Below are positions 32,871 to 45,100 of a DNA stretch of 64,000 nucleotides, in pieces. The stretch spans positions 6,448,001 to 6,512,000 of the forward strand of contig NC_060024.1 of assembly GCF_021134715.1 (NCBI RefSeq). Reading direction: 5' to 3'. The stretch is from Daphnia pulex. Lineage: Eukaryota; Arthropoda; Branchiopoda; Diplostraca; Daphniidae. Both the position numbers and the translations under genes were made by a program. The notes under the pieces were generated by a model. It worked only from the letters and a program-made list of their open reading frames with translations. It made no database searches and had not been told where the DNA came from. Position 1 is the stretch's first letter. Each line of letters opens with the position of its first letter.

Positions 32871-34839
32871 TTACTTTTTTCTTCATCACATTACTTCATA
32901 GTCTAACTAACATCACATCATGTAATGAAAATTGTTCAAAGTTTATGAGGCCCTAAAACTACTTACTCCTCCCAACTAATTATATTGCGTATATCTCTTT
33001 CATATGCTATATCGATCAGGTTGATTAGCCTATAGACTCGAACGATTTGACGCGCATGCGCTCACATGATGCGCGTTGGGAACAGTAACAGTTAAACATT
33101 TGTATTGTGCATCTGATGGGCTATATAATATTGTAATTCAATGTTTCAACGAACAACGACCACATTTTTCTGTAGCCTAAAATCGCCTAAAATACATGAT
33201 GAGAAAGCAAACATTAAAGTTAATAAATAAACAAAATAAAATGTTTTATTAATATATTAAGGTAGAGATCAGAAGTAGGCCTGTGTTGAATGAATGGTAT
33301 ATAGGCCTATGTTGATTCGTCATTATAGCTATATAATAACGTTGGTCAGCACTCGATTGGTTACAAAATTTTTAAATAAAAAATCAATTGCGACAACACT
33401 GTTTTCTTTTACGAATTCAAAAAATTCTTTACTGCTAAATTTTGTGGAAAAACTAGAAAAAACTCAATTTTTCAGTTTTTTTTCAATATTTTTCCTATTT
33501 TTATATTTCCTTTTTTTAAAATTTTTTTAACTTAAAATAATATGGGGATTTACGAACTTTTTTTTCGAGTTGACAACCCCCGTGGCAGATACTGGAAAGG
33601 ATGTGACCGTCCTATAATACAACCGTATCGAAATATTTGAAGCGTATATCGGCGTATATAATTGAAACAGCTGAGTATTGAATTGGTTTTGGAAGGTTTG
33701 GAAGGTTTGCGTATTTTGTGTGGTACCTACATGTTTTATTAAATGTTGCAATAGGAATATGAAGTCTGATACACGTCAGCATTTCGATGCACATGTGCAA
33801 CAGGTACACAATTGGCCTGCATAAAGGGGGGGGGGGTCGAGAATAAGACAGCTGTGGGTTCCAGAAGTTTCAATCGCACAGGACAACGCTACTTCATGAC
33901 AAAACCCAGCATTTAAAAAAATATAATTTCCGTCCTTGGAATATTAAAAATTTTCGAGGATTTTTCACTACGAAAGTAAATGGCTTATTATACAAGGTTT
34001 CTCCTGAAAAACGTATTTTCTTATCAACAGAAAAATTTTTGTTATGGAAAGCTCGCCTTATTTATCAGTTATAAGCTGACTAGCCCTATTCCACTGTTAA
34101 AAATTTCGAACGAAATGGATAGTTAAAAGCACCCAAAACGTGTTGAACAGAGTACAAAAAATAGGTATCCTTTTTATGAAAACCACCCAAAATGGGTGGT
34201 TCCTATTTAGATAGATCAGCAATTAGCTGGGATTGAACCAAGTACTGACCGTCTGTGCGCAGCTCTTTAAATACTCACCATCTGTTATTACATCTCACTC
34301 GTATTTTACTACACTCAATCACTCATATTCTCCGACTATGTAGAATGTACCTTGCCTTCTTCTTTTTATTTTATGTTTCCTGAGTCCCCAACTTATCTTT
34401 ATATACAAGTTCAAATACTTCAAATCACCCATCTTTTTGCTTACTTATTCAATTAATTTTCCATTGTATTTTCCACGATAAAACAGCGCGGAACTATAAA
34501 GATTCATAACACTATTAGATTCTCTGTTTAACGTGGAGTTTAGTGGAGAGGCACACCTTCATTTTCCCGAAGTGAAAAAGTCCACTTTAAAATTGGTATT
34601 CACACTTTTTAGTGGGGACTTCCATCATTTCCACACTTGAAAGTGGGGTTTAGTGTGGGGGAAATTTTTTACAGTTTAGTTTTCATTTAGGCCCTATAAT
34701 GGATAAAATTACAATCGAATAATAGTGAAAAAGAATTTAAAAAGTTTATTGAGGTGAATACAATTCTCAGGGAGTTATCAAACAACGTACACGAAACTTC
34801 CCTTAAGAATTTATTTTACAGTTTACAAAGTAATATTAT
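32871..34839. other. AT-rich region without recognised genes
   Basis: Block C homology ends near 33080 with GACGCGCATGCGCT. Beyond it I see no gene. There is a run of nine or ten G at about 33826. A locally repeated AGTGGGGTTTAGTG-like motif at 34530-34670 may be a decayed inverted-repeat element. Confidence 0.4.
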
Positions 34840-35009
34840 CGAGGGGTTGGCAACTCACAACTTGGGTGTACGAAGATTCGGGATTCTGGAGAGATTCTAG
34901 AGACGATTCTGAAAGATTCTACAAGATTCTATGAGAGGAGAGATAGGGAGATTCTGGCCAGGGCGGACCAGGGTGTAGTACGAAGATTCTTGGAGTTGCC
35001 AACCCCCCG
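34840..35009. mobile_element. 170-bp MITE with hAT-like 8-bp target duplication
   Basis: Terminal inverted repeats of 17 bp (CGAGGGGTTGGCAACTC on the left, its complement with one mismatch on the right) are flanked by the exact 8-bp direct repeat AATATTAT (34832-34839 and 35010-35017). An 8-bp duplication is typical of hAT transposons. The inside is a GATTCT-rich simple repeat with no coding capacity, so it is non-autonomous. Confidence 0.85.
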
Positions 35010-36147
35010 AATATTATACGATGCAACGGATATGATGGGCATAGTAAGAAAAAATCGTCTAATTTTGCGGTCTAATTTAAAAAAATACAGAAAAATGAAA
35101 CCTTAGGCTTTCTTTAATAAATTACATAATTTCTCAATTAGATTTGATTTATTAATTGGACGGCTGATTCGATTGGAAAATATTATTGGGAGGGGATTGA
35201 GTAGTGGGCGGGGTTTTCCTTTATTTAAATTCTGCACTTGTATTTTACTACTGATGTGTTTTGATGGTATTATTAGTAGCTGCTGCTAATTTCTAGTGAT
35301 TAATGGTATAGTTAGTAATTTATCAAACAGTTTTCTTTCTTGCTACTGTAGTATATTTTTTTTACAAAAAGTTTAACATCAGTACATTTGACAGCAGTAT
35401 TTAGGTCCTACTTGGGTTGCGAAACCCCCAAATATGATAATCCTACTCTTTGAAACCTTGTTAAAACTTCTTGCGAAATTCACTTTTTTTCCCCAATTTC
35501 TAAGGCTATTTTGACACAATGAATTTTTTTTAAAGATGTAATGTAATGTACGTATTTAAATGGCGCCTTTCCATTATATGCTCAAATCGCCTTCAGTTTC
35601 CAATTTAGATGTGATTGAACACACCACAGTATATTTAACGTCATATTCTTGAAAGCAATCAATAATCCTGTGTTATGCATGCTGCCTCAAGGAGGCTTCT
35701 TACAGTTTTATTACGGGTTCAGCTGGGGTTCGAAACCAGAGCCTCAAAGATGGGCTTTTGTCTCAAAGAACAAATTCGAGGGGTCTTAAATGTCATGCTA
35801 ATTTTTAAAATTCGGTTCAAACCCCTTTGAAAATTTAGATACCAACTTATGAATAGCAGAAAAAGACAAGGCAGTAGACATTTTATTTCATCACTTAAAA
35901 TATTTTTATTTGTAAATAGCTACCAAAATAAGCACGTGACCTAACTGACTACTATTTAAACCGACGCTGATATTAAGTAGCGTTTTGAGACACTGAAACA
36001 AGCAAAAAAAAAAATTTGTACGCTATACATATATTCTATGTGGGGTAAGCCATGAGATACTTAAAAGAACCTATCAGTCCTTTAAGTTTTAGTTTTCTCA
36101 GGTCGGGGAAGCGAACATCAGTTTTTACCGGCCACAGACAAGTTAAA
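35010..36147. other. Upstream region of the mucin gene
   Basis: AT-rich and without a recognised gene. TCAGT at about 36118 matches the arthropod initiator consensus 30 bp before the mucin start codon. No TATA box lies at the proper distance, so the promoter call is weak. Confidence 0.35.
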
Positions 36148-39100
36148 ATGAACATTAAGGTATGTAATGCGTTAATACTGTGCCATTCCAATATAAATAA
36201 ATTATTTTATCGCACTATACAGTAGGCACCAAATGTATCCGGACACCCGAGAGAACCTTATGGGAAAACGCTGTTTTCGCAATGCGAAAAAGCACTCAAA
36301 TTTTCATTCGATTTGAATGAAAACTTTTGTGTAGCTTCTCTCGGATGCCAGGAACAATCCTAATATTTTTTTAGAATTTTAAAATAATGAGAAGGGTAGT
36401 TTTTTGTCTGAGGCAAAAGTATCATGACAGTAGAGAGGCCCATATGGAAATGGGCTTACTTTAAGTTCGAATTGTGACTCACTGGGAAATGCTAGAGCAA
36501 CGCAAACGGTCTAAAAAAGATCTGCGTTTCTTCTATGGTACTCGTGAGTCACGATTTTTTAAAGCAATTAGTTCTTCTACCAACAATTCCGTAGACCCGG
36601 CAGCAGTGGATGGCTCTCATAACCTTAGATCTTAACAGAATCAATTTTGAGGGTGGGTACAAAAAGAATACTAATAGTTTTAAAAATTGGAACTCACGGA
36701 TGCCATAGAAGAAACGCAGATCATTTTTTAAAGACCGTTTGCGTTTCTCTAGCATTTCCCAGTGAGTCACAATTTGAACTTAAAGTAGCCTAAGCCCATT
36801 TCCATATGGGCCCCTCTACTGTTCGGATAGTTTTGCCTCGAACAAAAACCTACCCTTCCCACTATTTTACAATTAAAAAAAAAATTAGGATTGTTCCTGG
36901 CACCCAAGAGAACCTACACAAAAATTTTAATTCAATTCGAATGCAAATTTGAGTAGTTGAGAACGGGGCAATTGAGGTAGTGTGTAAGTTGGCACCCATC
37001 GTTTTTCGTCCTCTTGCGACCAAGGGATTGCATTTTAAAAATTACCAGTTATAGTCTTTAATAATGCGCATTTAAAAAAAAAAATTACTGAAATAGTCCA
37101 AGTAGTATGGGAACAAGAAGTAAAATAGTTTTTTACCCTTAATTCGTGTCGCCCATTTCGTTTCCTTTTTTATTTTGTGGCATTAGTATTAGTATTAGGC
37201 ATAAGCAATTAACTTAAAAATTTATGAAAAATAAGTTTCTGAAAGGAAATAATTTCCTCTTTCAGAAAATTTTTTAAAATTATTTTTATTAACACAATTG
37301 TTGCTTGAAAACGCAATAATAACAACGACAACTTTTCTCGGGGCAACTTGTGTTGCTGGGTTAGAGATGGGAGTGAAAATTTTTCGGAAAATTTAGTTGA
37401 TGACGCCAACGCCAGGTGTTCTTCTAGCCCGTAAGAATAACATAGGCCGTGCTAACCCGAGTACATGAGCATGTTGACCCCCAACTCGACCTACCCTCCT
37501 TCAATTTCAAAGCGCTTTTGGTTTTAAACAAAGCAAATTGTCATAAACTAAAAATACGCTTTTGATAGCAAATTTTTTCTTCTTTTTTCTAAGCCTAGCG
37601 GGGATAAAAAATATTGAGAAATAAAGAAATGGGGGCTCAAAAACTAAAAAAGCGCCAACTAGTACAACTCTCACCTACTTTTTCGCATTGCGAAAACAGC
37701 GTTTTCCCATAAGGTTCTCTCGGGTATCCGGATACTTTTGGTGCCTACTTTATACCTATACCGAATTTTTTCAAACCATATAATTCGTCGTTTTTTACTT
37801 TGTCAGACAAAGCACTCAGAGTTTGGGTATCGTAGCTAGTAATTTGAGTTCAGCAGTCACAATTTGCTACAAAAAACAAACAAAGAATGATTTCCTTGAA
37901 AATGTTCTAAGTCGACCTTCCGAATTTGTTTAAGAATTGGCTAACTTTTTCGTTTTATCTGAATCTTTTAATAGCCCCATTTGTCATAGAGATTGTTGGG
38001 TTGTCATATAAATAGGTTCGTTTATCGTAAAGTTAACGTAGGCCTACCTACCAAAAAACGAAAGCGTTTCGTTGATCAATCGTTAATCTTGGTAAAAAAT
38101 GCGTCATTTTCGACTTTTTTGTTATTCGTTAAAGCGGAGTCATTGAACCCGATTGAACCTTTTTTAACGGCCTATTACATTTTCCTTGAAAGTCTCCTGC
38201 TTAGACTTGAGCTTGAAAGTTTCAACGTTTTGTTTGCACATCACTATGGAAAAGAGCATTGAAAACGGTTTCGCAAACCGATTTGTATGTAATGACCCTT
38301 TAGCATAGCCAAGTTTGAACCTTTCTCGCGTCAAATAGCCTTAGCGCGGAATCATTGCAACAACAGGGGGTTTCACAACTGGGGTAAACGGTGTACAGAA
38401 TATAAGAATTGAATTCTTTTTTTCTTGCTTAAATTTTTCATTTTGGAACCATATTCTTCCTTGATGGCAAAAATATCCGTGATCGGAATTTCTGGTGATA
38501 ATTTATTGATTCTGTACTAAAATGACGGGAATTTGCATATAGTTTGGAAAATTTATTGATTTTGCCATTTAATCGATGATTCTAGAACCATTGACAGTAG
38601 TATTCCATAAGCCACAGACACCAAATGATATCAGGGAAAAGGTTTTTTCAAAGTGTACGAGATTCGAATAAACTGTAAATTCCCTGCTTAACTGACCGAG
38701 AGTAAACCAGGATTCAAGAACTTTTTTTTTGATTATGGGTTTTTGCTAGATGGTATTTTAAAGAAGAGAACTTCCTTATTTCTTAGCTCCCATTATTCCC
38801 CTCAAAGCCTAGTAGAATAATTCCGATTTGTACAAATAACTCTGTTGGCATTCTACCAGGCATTCTAAAAAAATTATTCGTTTGTAATTTGCAAATGCTT
38901 AAATTATCCGAAGAATCCAAAGCATATAATACTTCAAGAAAAATTACTGAAAAAAAATTATCGAAATTATTGAAAATGATTCAATTTAAACTGTTATAAT
39001 TTGAATTTAAAATTTAATAAAACATCTTACAGTATTCCATGAATTATACATTTTTCACAAGAAATTAACAATATTTAAATCGATCAAATACAGATTATAC

Positions 39101-42100
39101 TAATCGTCGTTGCAACCACATTTAAAAATGTGCTAGTAGCGTCAAATAGTATTGAGTCAAATTTAAGCACTCAAGAACAAACTTCAACTTCAGAGACCAC
39201 GTGGAAAACTGCTGAACTATCTTCAATAGCCACATCAACAACTACTGTTAAACCAACATCTAACACTTTAGGGGAAACGTCAAACAATGCAGAGCAAGCT
39301 TCAAGTACAGAAAAATCCACAATGTCAGAGGAAACTTCTACAATTACTGAGACCACTACAAGAATTCAAGAACAAACCTCGAATTCAGAGAGCCCGTCGA
39401 GCACTAATGAACTTTCTACAACTTTTGTTTTTTGTTGTTCGGAACCAACTACATCTACTGTTAAGCCAACATCTACAACTTTAGAGGAAACTTCGACCAC
39501 TGCTGAGCCAACTTCAAGTACAGAAGAATCCACAGCGTCAGAGGAATCTTCTACAATGCCTGAGTCAACTTCAAGTACTGAAGAACCAACCTCGACTTCA
39601 GAGAGCACGTCGACGACGGCTGAACCCTCTTCAACCACTTTGGAACCAACTACATCTACTGTTGAGCCAACATCTACAACTTTAGAATCGACCACTGCTG
39701 AGCCAACTTCAAGTACAGAAGCATCCACAACGTCAGAGGAAACTTCTACAATGACTGTGTCAACTTCAAGTACTGAAGAACCAACCTCGACTTCAGAGAG
39801 CACGTCGACGACGGCTGAACCCTCTTCAACCACTTTGGAACCAACTACATCTACTGTTGAGCCAACATCTACAACTTTAGAGGAAACTTCGACCACTGCT
39901 GAGCCAACTTCAAGTACAGAAGCATCCACAACGTCAGAGGAAACTTCTACAATGACTGTGTCAACTTCAAGTACTGAAGAACCAACCTCGACTTCAGAGA
40001 GCACGTCGACGACGGCTGAACCCTCTTCAACCACTTTGGAACCAACTACATCTACTGTTGAGCCAACATCTACAACTTTAGAGGAAACTTCGACCACTGC
40101 TGAGCCAACTTCAAGTACAGAAGCATCCACAACGTCAAAGGAAACTTCTACAATGACTGAGTCAACTTCAAGCACTGAAGAACCAACCTCGACTTCAGAG
40201 AGCACGCCGACGACGGCTGAACCCTCTTCAACCACTTTGGAACCAACTACATCTACTGTTGAGCCAACATCTACAACTTTAGAATCGACCACTGCTGAGC
40301 CAACTTCAAGTACAGAAGCATCCACAACGTCAGAGGAAACTTCTACAATGACTGAGTCAACTTCAAGTACTGAAGAACAAACCTCGACTTCAAAAAGCAC
40401 GTCGACGACGGCTGAACCCTCTTCAACCACTTTGGAACCAACTACATCTACTGTTGAGCCAACATCTACAACTTTAGAGGAAACTTCGACCACTGCTGAG
40501 CCAACTACAAGTACAGAAGCATCCACAACGTCAGAGGAAACTTCTACAATGACTGAGTCAACTTCAAGTACTGAAGAACCAACCTCGACTTCAGAGAGCA
40601 CGTCGACGACGGCTGAACCCTCTTCAACCACTTTGGAACCAACTACATCTACTGTTGAGCCAACATCTACAACTTTAGAGGAAACTTCGACCACTGCTGA
40701 GCCAACTTCAAGTACAGAAGCATCCACAACGTCAGAGGAAACTTCTACAATGACTGAGTCAACTTCAAGCACTGAAGGACCATCCTCGACTTCAGAGAGC
40801 ACGTCGACGACGGCTGAAACCTCTTCAACCACTTTGGAACCAACTACATCTACTGTTGAGCCAACATCTACAACTTTAGAGGAAACGTCGACCACTGCCG
40901 AGCCAACTTCAAGTACAGAAGCATCCACAACGTCAGAGGAAACTTCTACAATAACTGAGTCAACTTCAAGTACTGAAGAACCAACCTCGACTTCAGAGAG
41001 CACGTCGACGACGGCTGAACCCTCTTCAACCACTTTGGAACCAACTACATCTACTGTTGAGCCAACATCTACAACTTTAGAATCGACCACTGCTGAGTCA
41101 ACTTCAAGTAAAGAAGCATCCACAACGTCAGAGGAAACTTCTACAATGACTGAGTCAACTTCAAGTACTGAAGAAACAACCTCGACTTCAGAGAGCACGT
41201 CGACGACGGCTGAACCCTCTTCAACCACTTTGGAACCAACTACATCTACTGTTGAGCCAACATCTACAACTTTAGAGGAAACTTCGACCACTGCTGAGCC
41301 AACTTCAAGTACAGAAGCATCCACAACGTCAGAGGAAACTTCTACAATGACTGAGTCAACTTCAAGTACTGAAGAACCAACCTCGACTTCAGAGAGCACG
41401 TCGACGACGGCTGAACCCTCTTCAACCACTTTGGAACCAACTACATCTACTGTTGAGCCGACATCTACAACTTTAGAATCGACCACTGCTGAGCCAACTT
41501 CAAGTACAGAAGCATCCACAACGTCAGAGGAAACTTCTACAATGACTGAGTCAACTTCAAGTACTGAAGGACCAACCTCGACTTCAGAGAGCACGTCGAT
41601 GACGGCTGAACCCTCTTCAACCACTTTGGAACCATCTACATCTACTGTTGAGCCAACATCTACAACTTTAGAGGAAACTTCGACCACTGCCGAGCCAACT
41701 TCAAGTACAGAAGCATCCACAACATCAGAGGAAACTTCTACAATAACTGAGTCAACTTCAAGTACTGAAGAACCAACCTCGACTTCAGAGAGCACGTCGA
41801 CGACGGCTGAACCCTCTTCAACCACTTTGGAACCAACTACATCTACTGTTGAGCCAACATCTACAACTTTAGAATCGACCACTGCTGAGCCAACTTCAAG
41901 TACAGAAGCATCCACAACGTCAAAGGAAACTTCTACAATGACTGAGTCAACTTCAAGTACTGAAGAACCAACCTCGACTTCAGAGAGCACGCCGACGACG
42001 GCTGAACCCTCTTCAACCACTTTGGAACCAACTACATCTACTGTTGAGCCAACATCTACAACTTTAGAATCGACCACTGCTGAGCCAACTTCAAGTACAG

Positions 42101-45100
42101 AAGCATCCACAACGTCAGAGGAAACTTCTACAATGACTGAGTCAACTTCAAGTACTGAAGAACCAACCTCGACTTCAGAGAGCACGTCGACGACGGCTGA
42201 ACTGTCTTCAACCACTTTGGAACCAACTACATCTACTGTTGAGCCAACATCTACAACTTTAGAATCGACCACTGCTGAGCCAACTTCAAGTACAGAAGCA
42301 TCCACAACGTCAGAGGAAACTTCTACAATGACTGTGTCAACTTCAAGTACTGAAAAACCAACCTCGACTTCAGAGAGCACGTCGACGACGGCTGAACCCT
42401 CTTCAACCACTTTGGAACCAACTACATCTACTGTTGAGCCAACATCTACAACTTTAGAGGAAACTTCGACCACTGCTGAGCCAACTTCAAGTACAGAAGC
42501 ATCCACAACGTCAGAGGAAACTTCTACAATGACTGAGTCAACTTCAAGTACTGAAGAACCAACCTCGACTTCAGAGAGCACGCCGACGACGGCTGAACCC
42601 TCTTCAACCACTTTGGAACCAACTACATCTACTGTTGAGCCAACATCTACAACTTTAGAATCGACCACTGCTGAGCCAACTTCAAGTACAGAAGCATCCA
42701 CAACGTCAGAGGAAACTTCTACAATGACTGAGTCAACTTCAAGTACTGAAGAACCAACCTCGACTTCAGAGAGCACGCCGACGACGGCTGAACCCTCTTC
42801 AACCACTTTGGAACCAACTACATCTACTGTTGAGCCAACATCTACAACTTTAGAATCGACCACTGCTGAGCCAACTTCAAGTACAGAAGCATCCACAACG
42901 TCAAAGGAAACTTCTACAATGACTGAGTCAACTTCAAGTACTGAAGAACCAACCTCGACTTCAGAGAGCACGCCGACGACGGCTGAACCCTCTTCAACCA
43001 CTTTGGAACCAACTACATCTACTGTTGAGCCAACATCTACAACTTTAGAATCGACCACTGCTGAGCCAACTTCAAGTACAGAAGCATCCACAACGTCAGA
43101 GGAAACTTCTACAATGACTGAGTCAACTTCAAGTACTGAAGAACCAACCTCGACTTCAGAGAGCACGTCGACGACGGCTGAACTGTCTTCAACCACTTTG
43201 GAACCAACTACATCTACTGTTGAGCCAACATCTACAACTTTAGAATCGACCACTGCTGAGCCAACTTCAAGTACAGAAGCATCCACAACGTCAGAGGAAA
43301 CTTCTACAATGACTGAGTCAACTTCAAGCACTGAAGAACCAACCTCGACTTCAGAGAGCACGCCGACGACGGCTGAACCCTCTTCAACCACTTTGGAACC
43401 AACTACATCTACTGTTGAGCCAACATCTACAACTTTAGAATCGACCACTGCTGAGCCAACTTCAAGTACAGAAGCATCCACAACGTCAGAGGAAACTTCT
43501 ACAATGACTGAGTCAACTTCAAGTACTGAAGAACAAACCTCGACTTCAGAGAGCACGTCGACGACGGCTGAACCCTCTTCAACCACTTTGGAACCAACTA
43601 CATCTACTGTTGAGCCAACATCTACAACTTTAGAGGAAACTTCGACCACTGCTGAGCCAACTTCAAGTACAGAAGCATCCACAACGTCAGAGGAAACTTC
43701 TGCAATGACTGAGTCAACTTCAAGTACTGAAGAACCAACCTCGACTTCAGAGAGCACGTCGACGACGGCTGAACCCTCTTCAACCACTTTGGAACCAACT
43801 ACATCTACTGTTGAGCCAACATCTACAACTTTAGAGGAAACTTCGACCACTGCTGAGCCAACTTCAAGTACAGAAGCATCCACAACGTCAGAGGAAACTT
43901 CTACAATGACTGAGTCAACTTCAAGCACTGAAGGACCAACCTCGACTTCAGAGAGCACGTCGACGACGGCTGAAACCTCTTCAACCACTTTGGAACCAAC
44001 TACATCTACTGTTGAGCCAACATCTACAACTTTAGAGGAAACGTCGACCACTGCCGAGCCAACTTCAAGTACAGAAGCATCCACAACGTCAGAGGAAACT
44101 TCTACAATAACTGAGTCAACTTCAAGTACTGAAGAACCAACCTCGACTTCAGAGAGCACGTCGACGACGGCTGAACCCTCTTCAACCACTTTGGAACCAA
44201 CTACATCTACTGTTGAGCCAACATCTACAACTTTAGAATCGACCACTGCTGAGTCAATTTCAAGTAAAGAAGCATCCACAACATCAGAGGAAACTTCTAC
44301 AATGACTGAGTCAACTTCAAGTACTGAAGAAACAACCTCGACTTCAGAGAGCACGTCGACGACGGCTGAACCCTCTTCAACCACTTTGGAACCAACTACA
44401 TCTACTGTTGAGCCAACATCTACAACTTTAGAGGAAACTTCGACCACTGCTGAGCCAACTTCAAGTACAGAAGCATCCACAACGTCAGAGGAAACTTCAA
44501 CAATGACTGAGTCAACTTCAAGTACTGAAGAAACAACCTCGACTTCAGAGAGCACGTCGGCGACGGCTGAACCCTCTTCAACCACTTTGGAACCAACTAC
44601 ATCTACTGTTGAGCCAACATCTACAACTTTAGAGGAAACTTCGACCACTGCTGAGACAACTTCAAGTACAGAATCATCCACAACGTCAGAGGAAACTTCT
44701 GCAATGACTGAGTCAACTTCAAGTACTGAAGAACCAACCTCGACTTCAGAGAGCACGTCGACGACGGCTGAACTGTCTTCAACCACTTTGGAACCAACTA
44801 CATCTACTGTTGAGCCAACATCTACAACTTTAGAGGAAACTTCGACCACTGCTGAGCCAACTTCAAGTACAGAAGCATCCACAACGTCAGAGGGAACTTC
44901 TACAATAACTGAGTCAACTTCAAGTACTGAAGAACCAACCTCGACTTCAGAGAGCACGTCGACGACGGCTGAACCCTCTTCAACCACTTTGGAACCAACT
45001 ACATCTACTGTTGAGCCAACATCTACAACTTTAGAATCGACCACTGCTGAGCCAACTTCAAGTACAGAAGCATCCACAACGTCAGAGGAAACTTCTACAA

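Larger units (their letters stand above)
36160..39093 (+). other. First intron of the mucin gene
   Basis: 2,934 bp with GTATGT at the left and ATACAG at the right, unusually long compared with the 60-90-bp introns elsewhere in the window. About half of it is a nested inverted-repeat transposon (36220-37750). The open frame at 37993-38262 has no motif and is probably chance. Confidence 0.7.
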
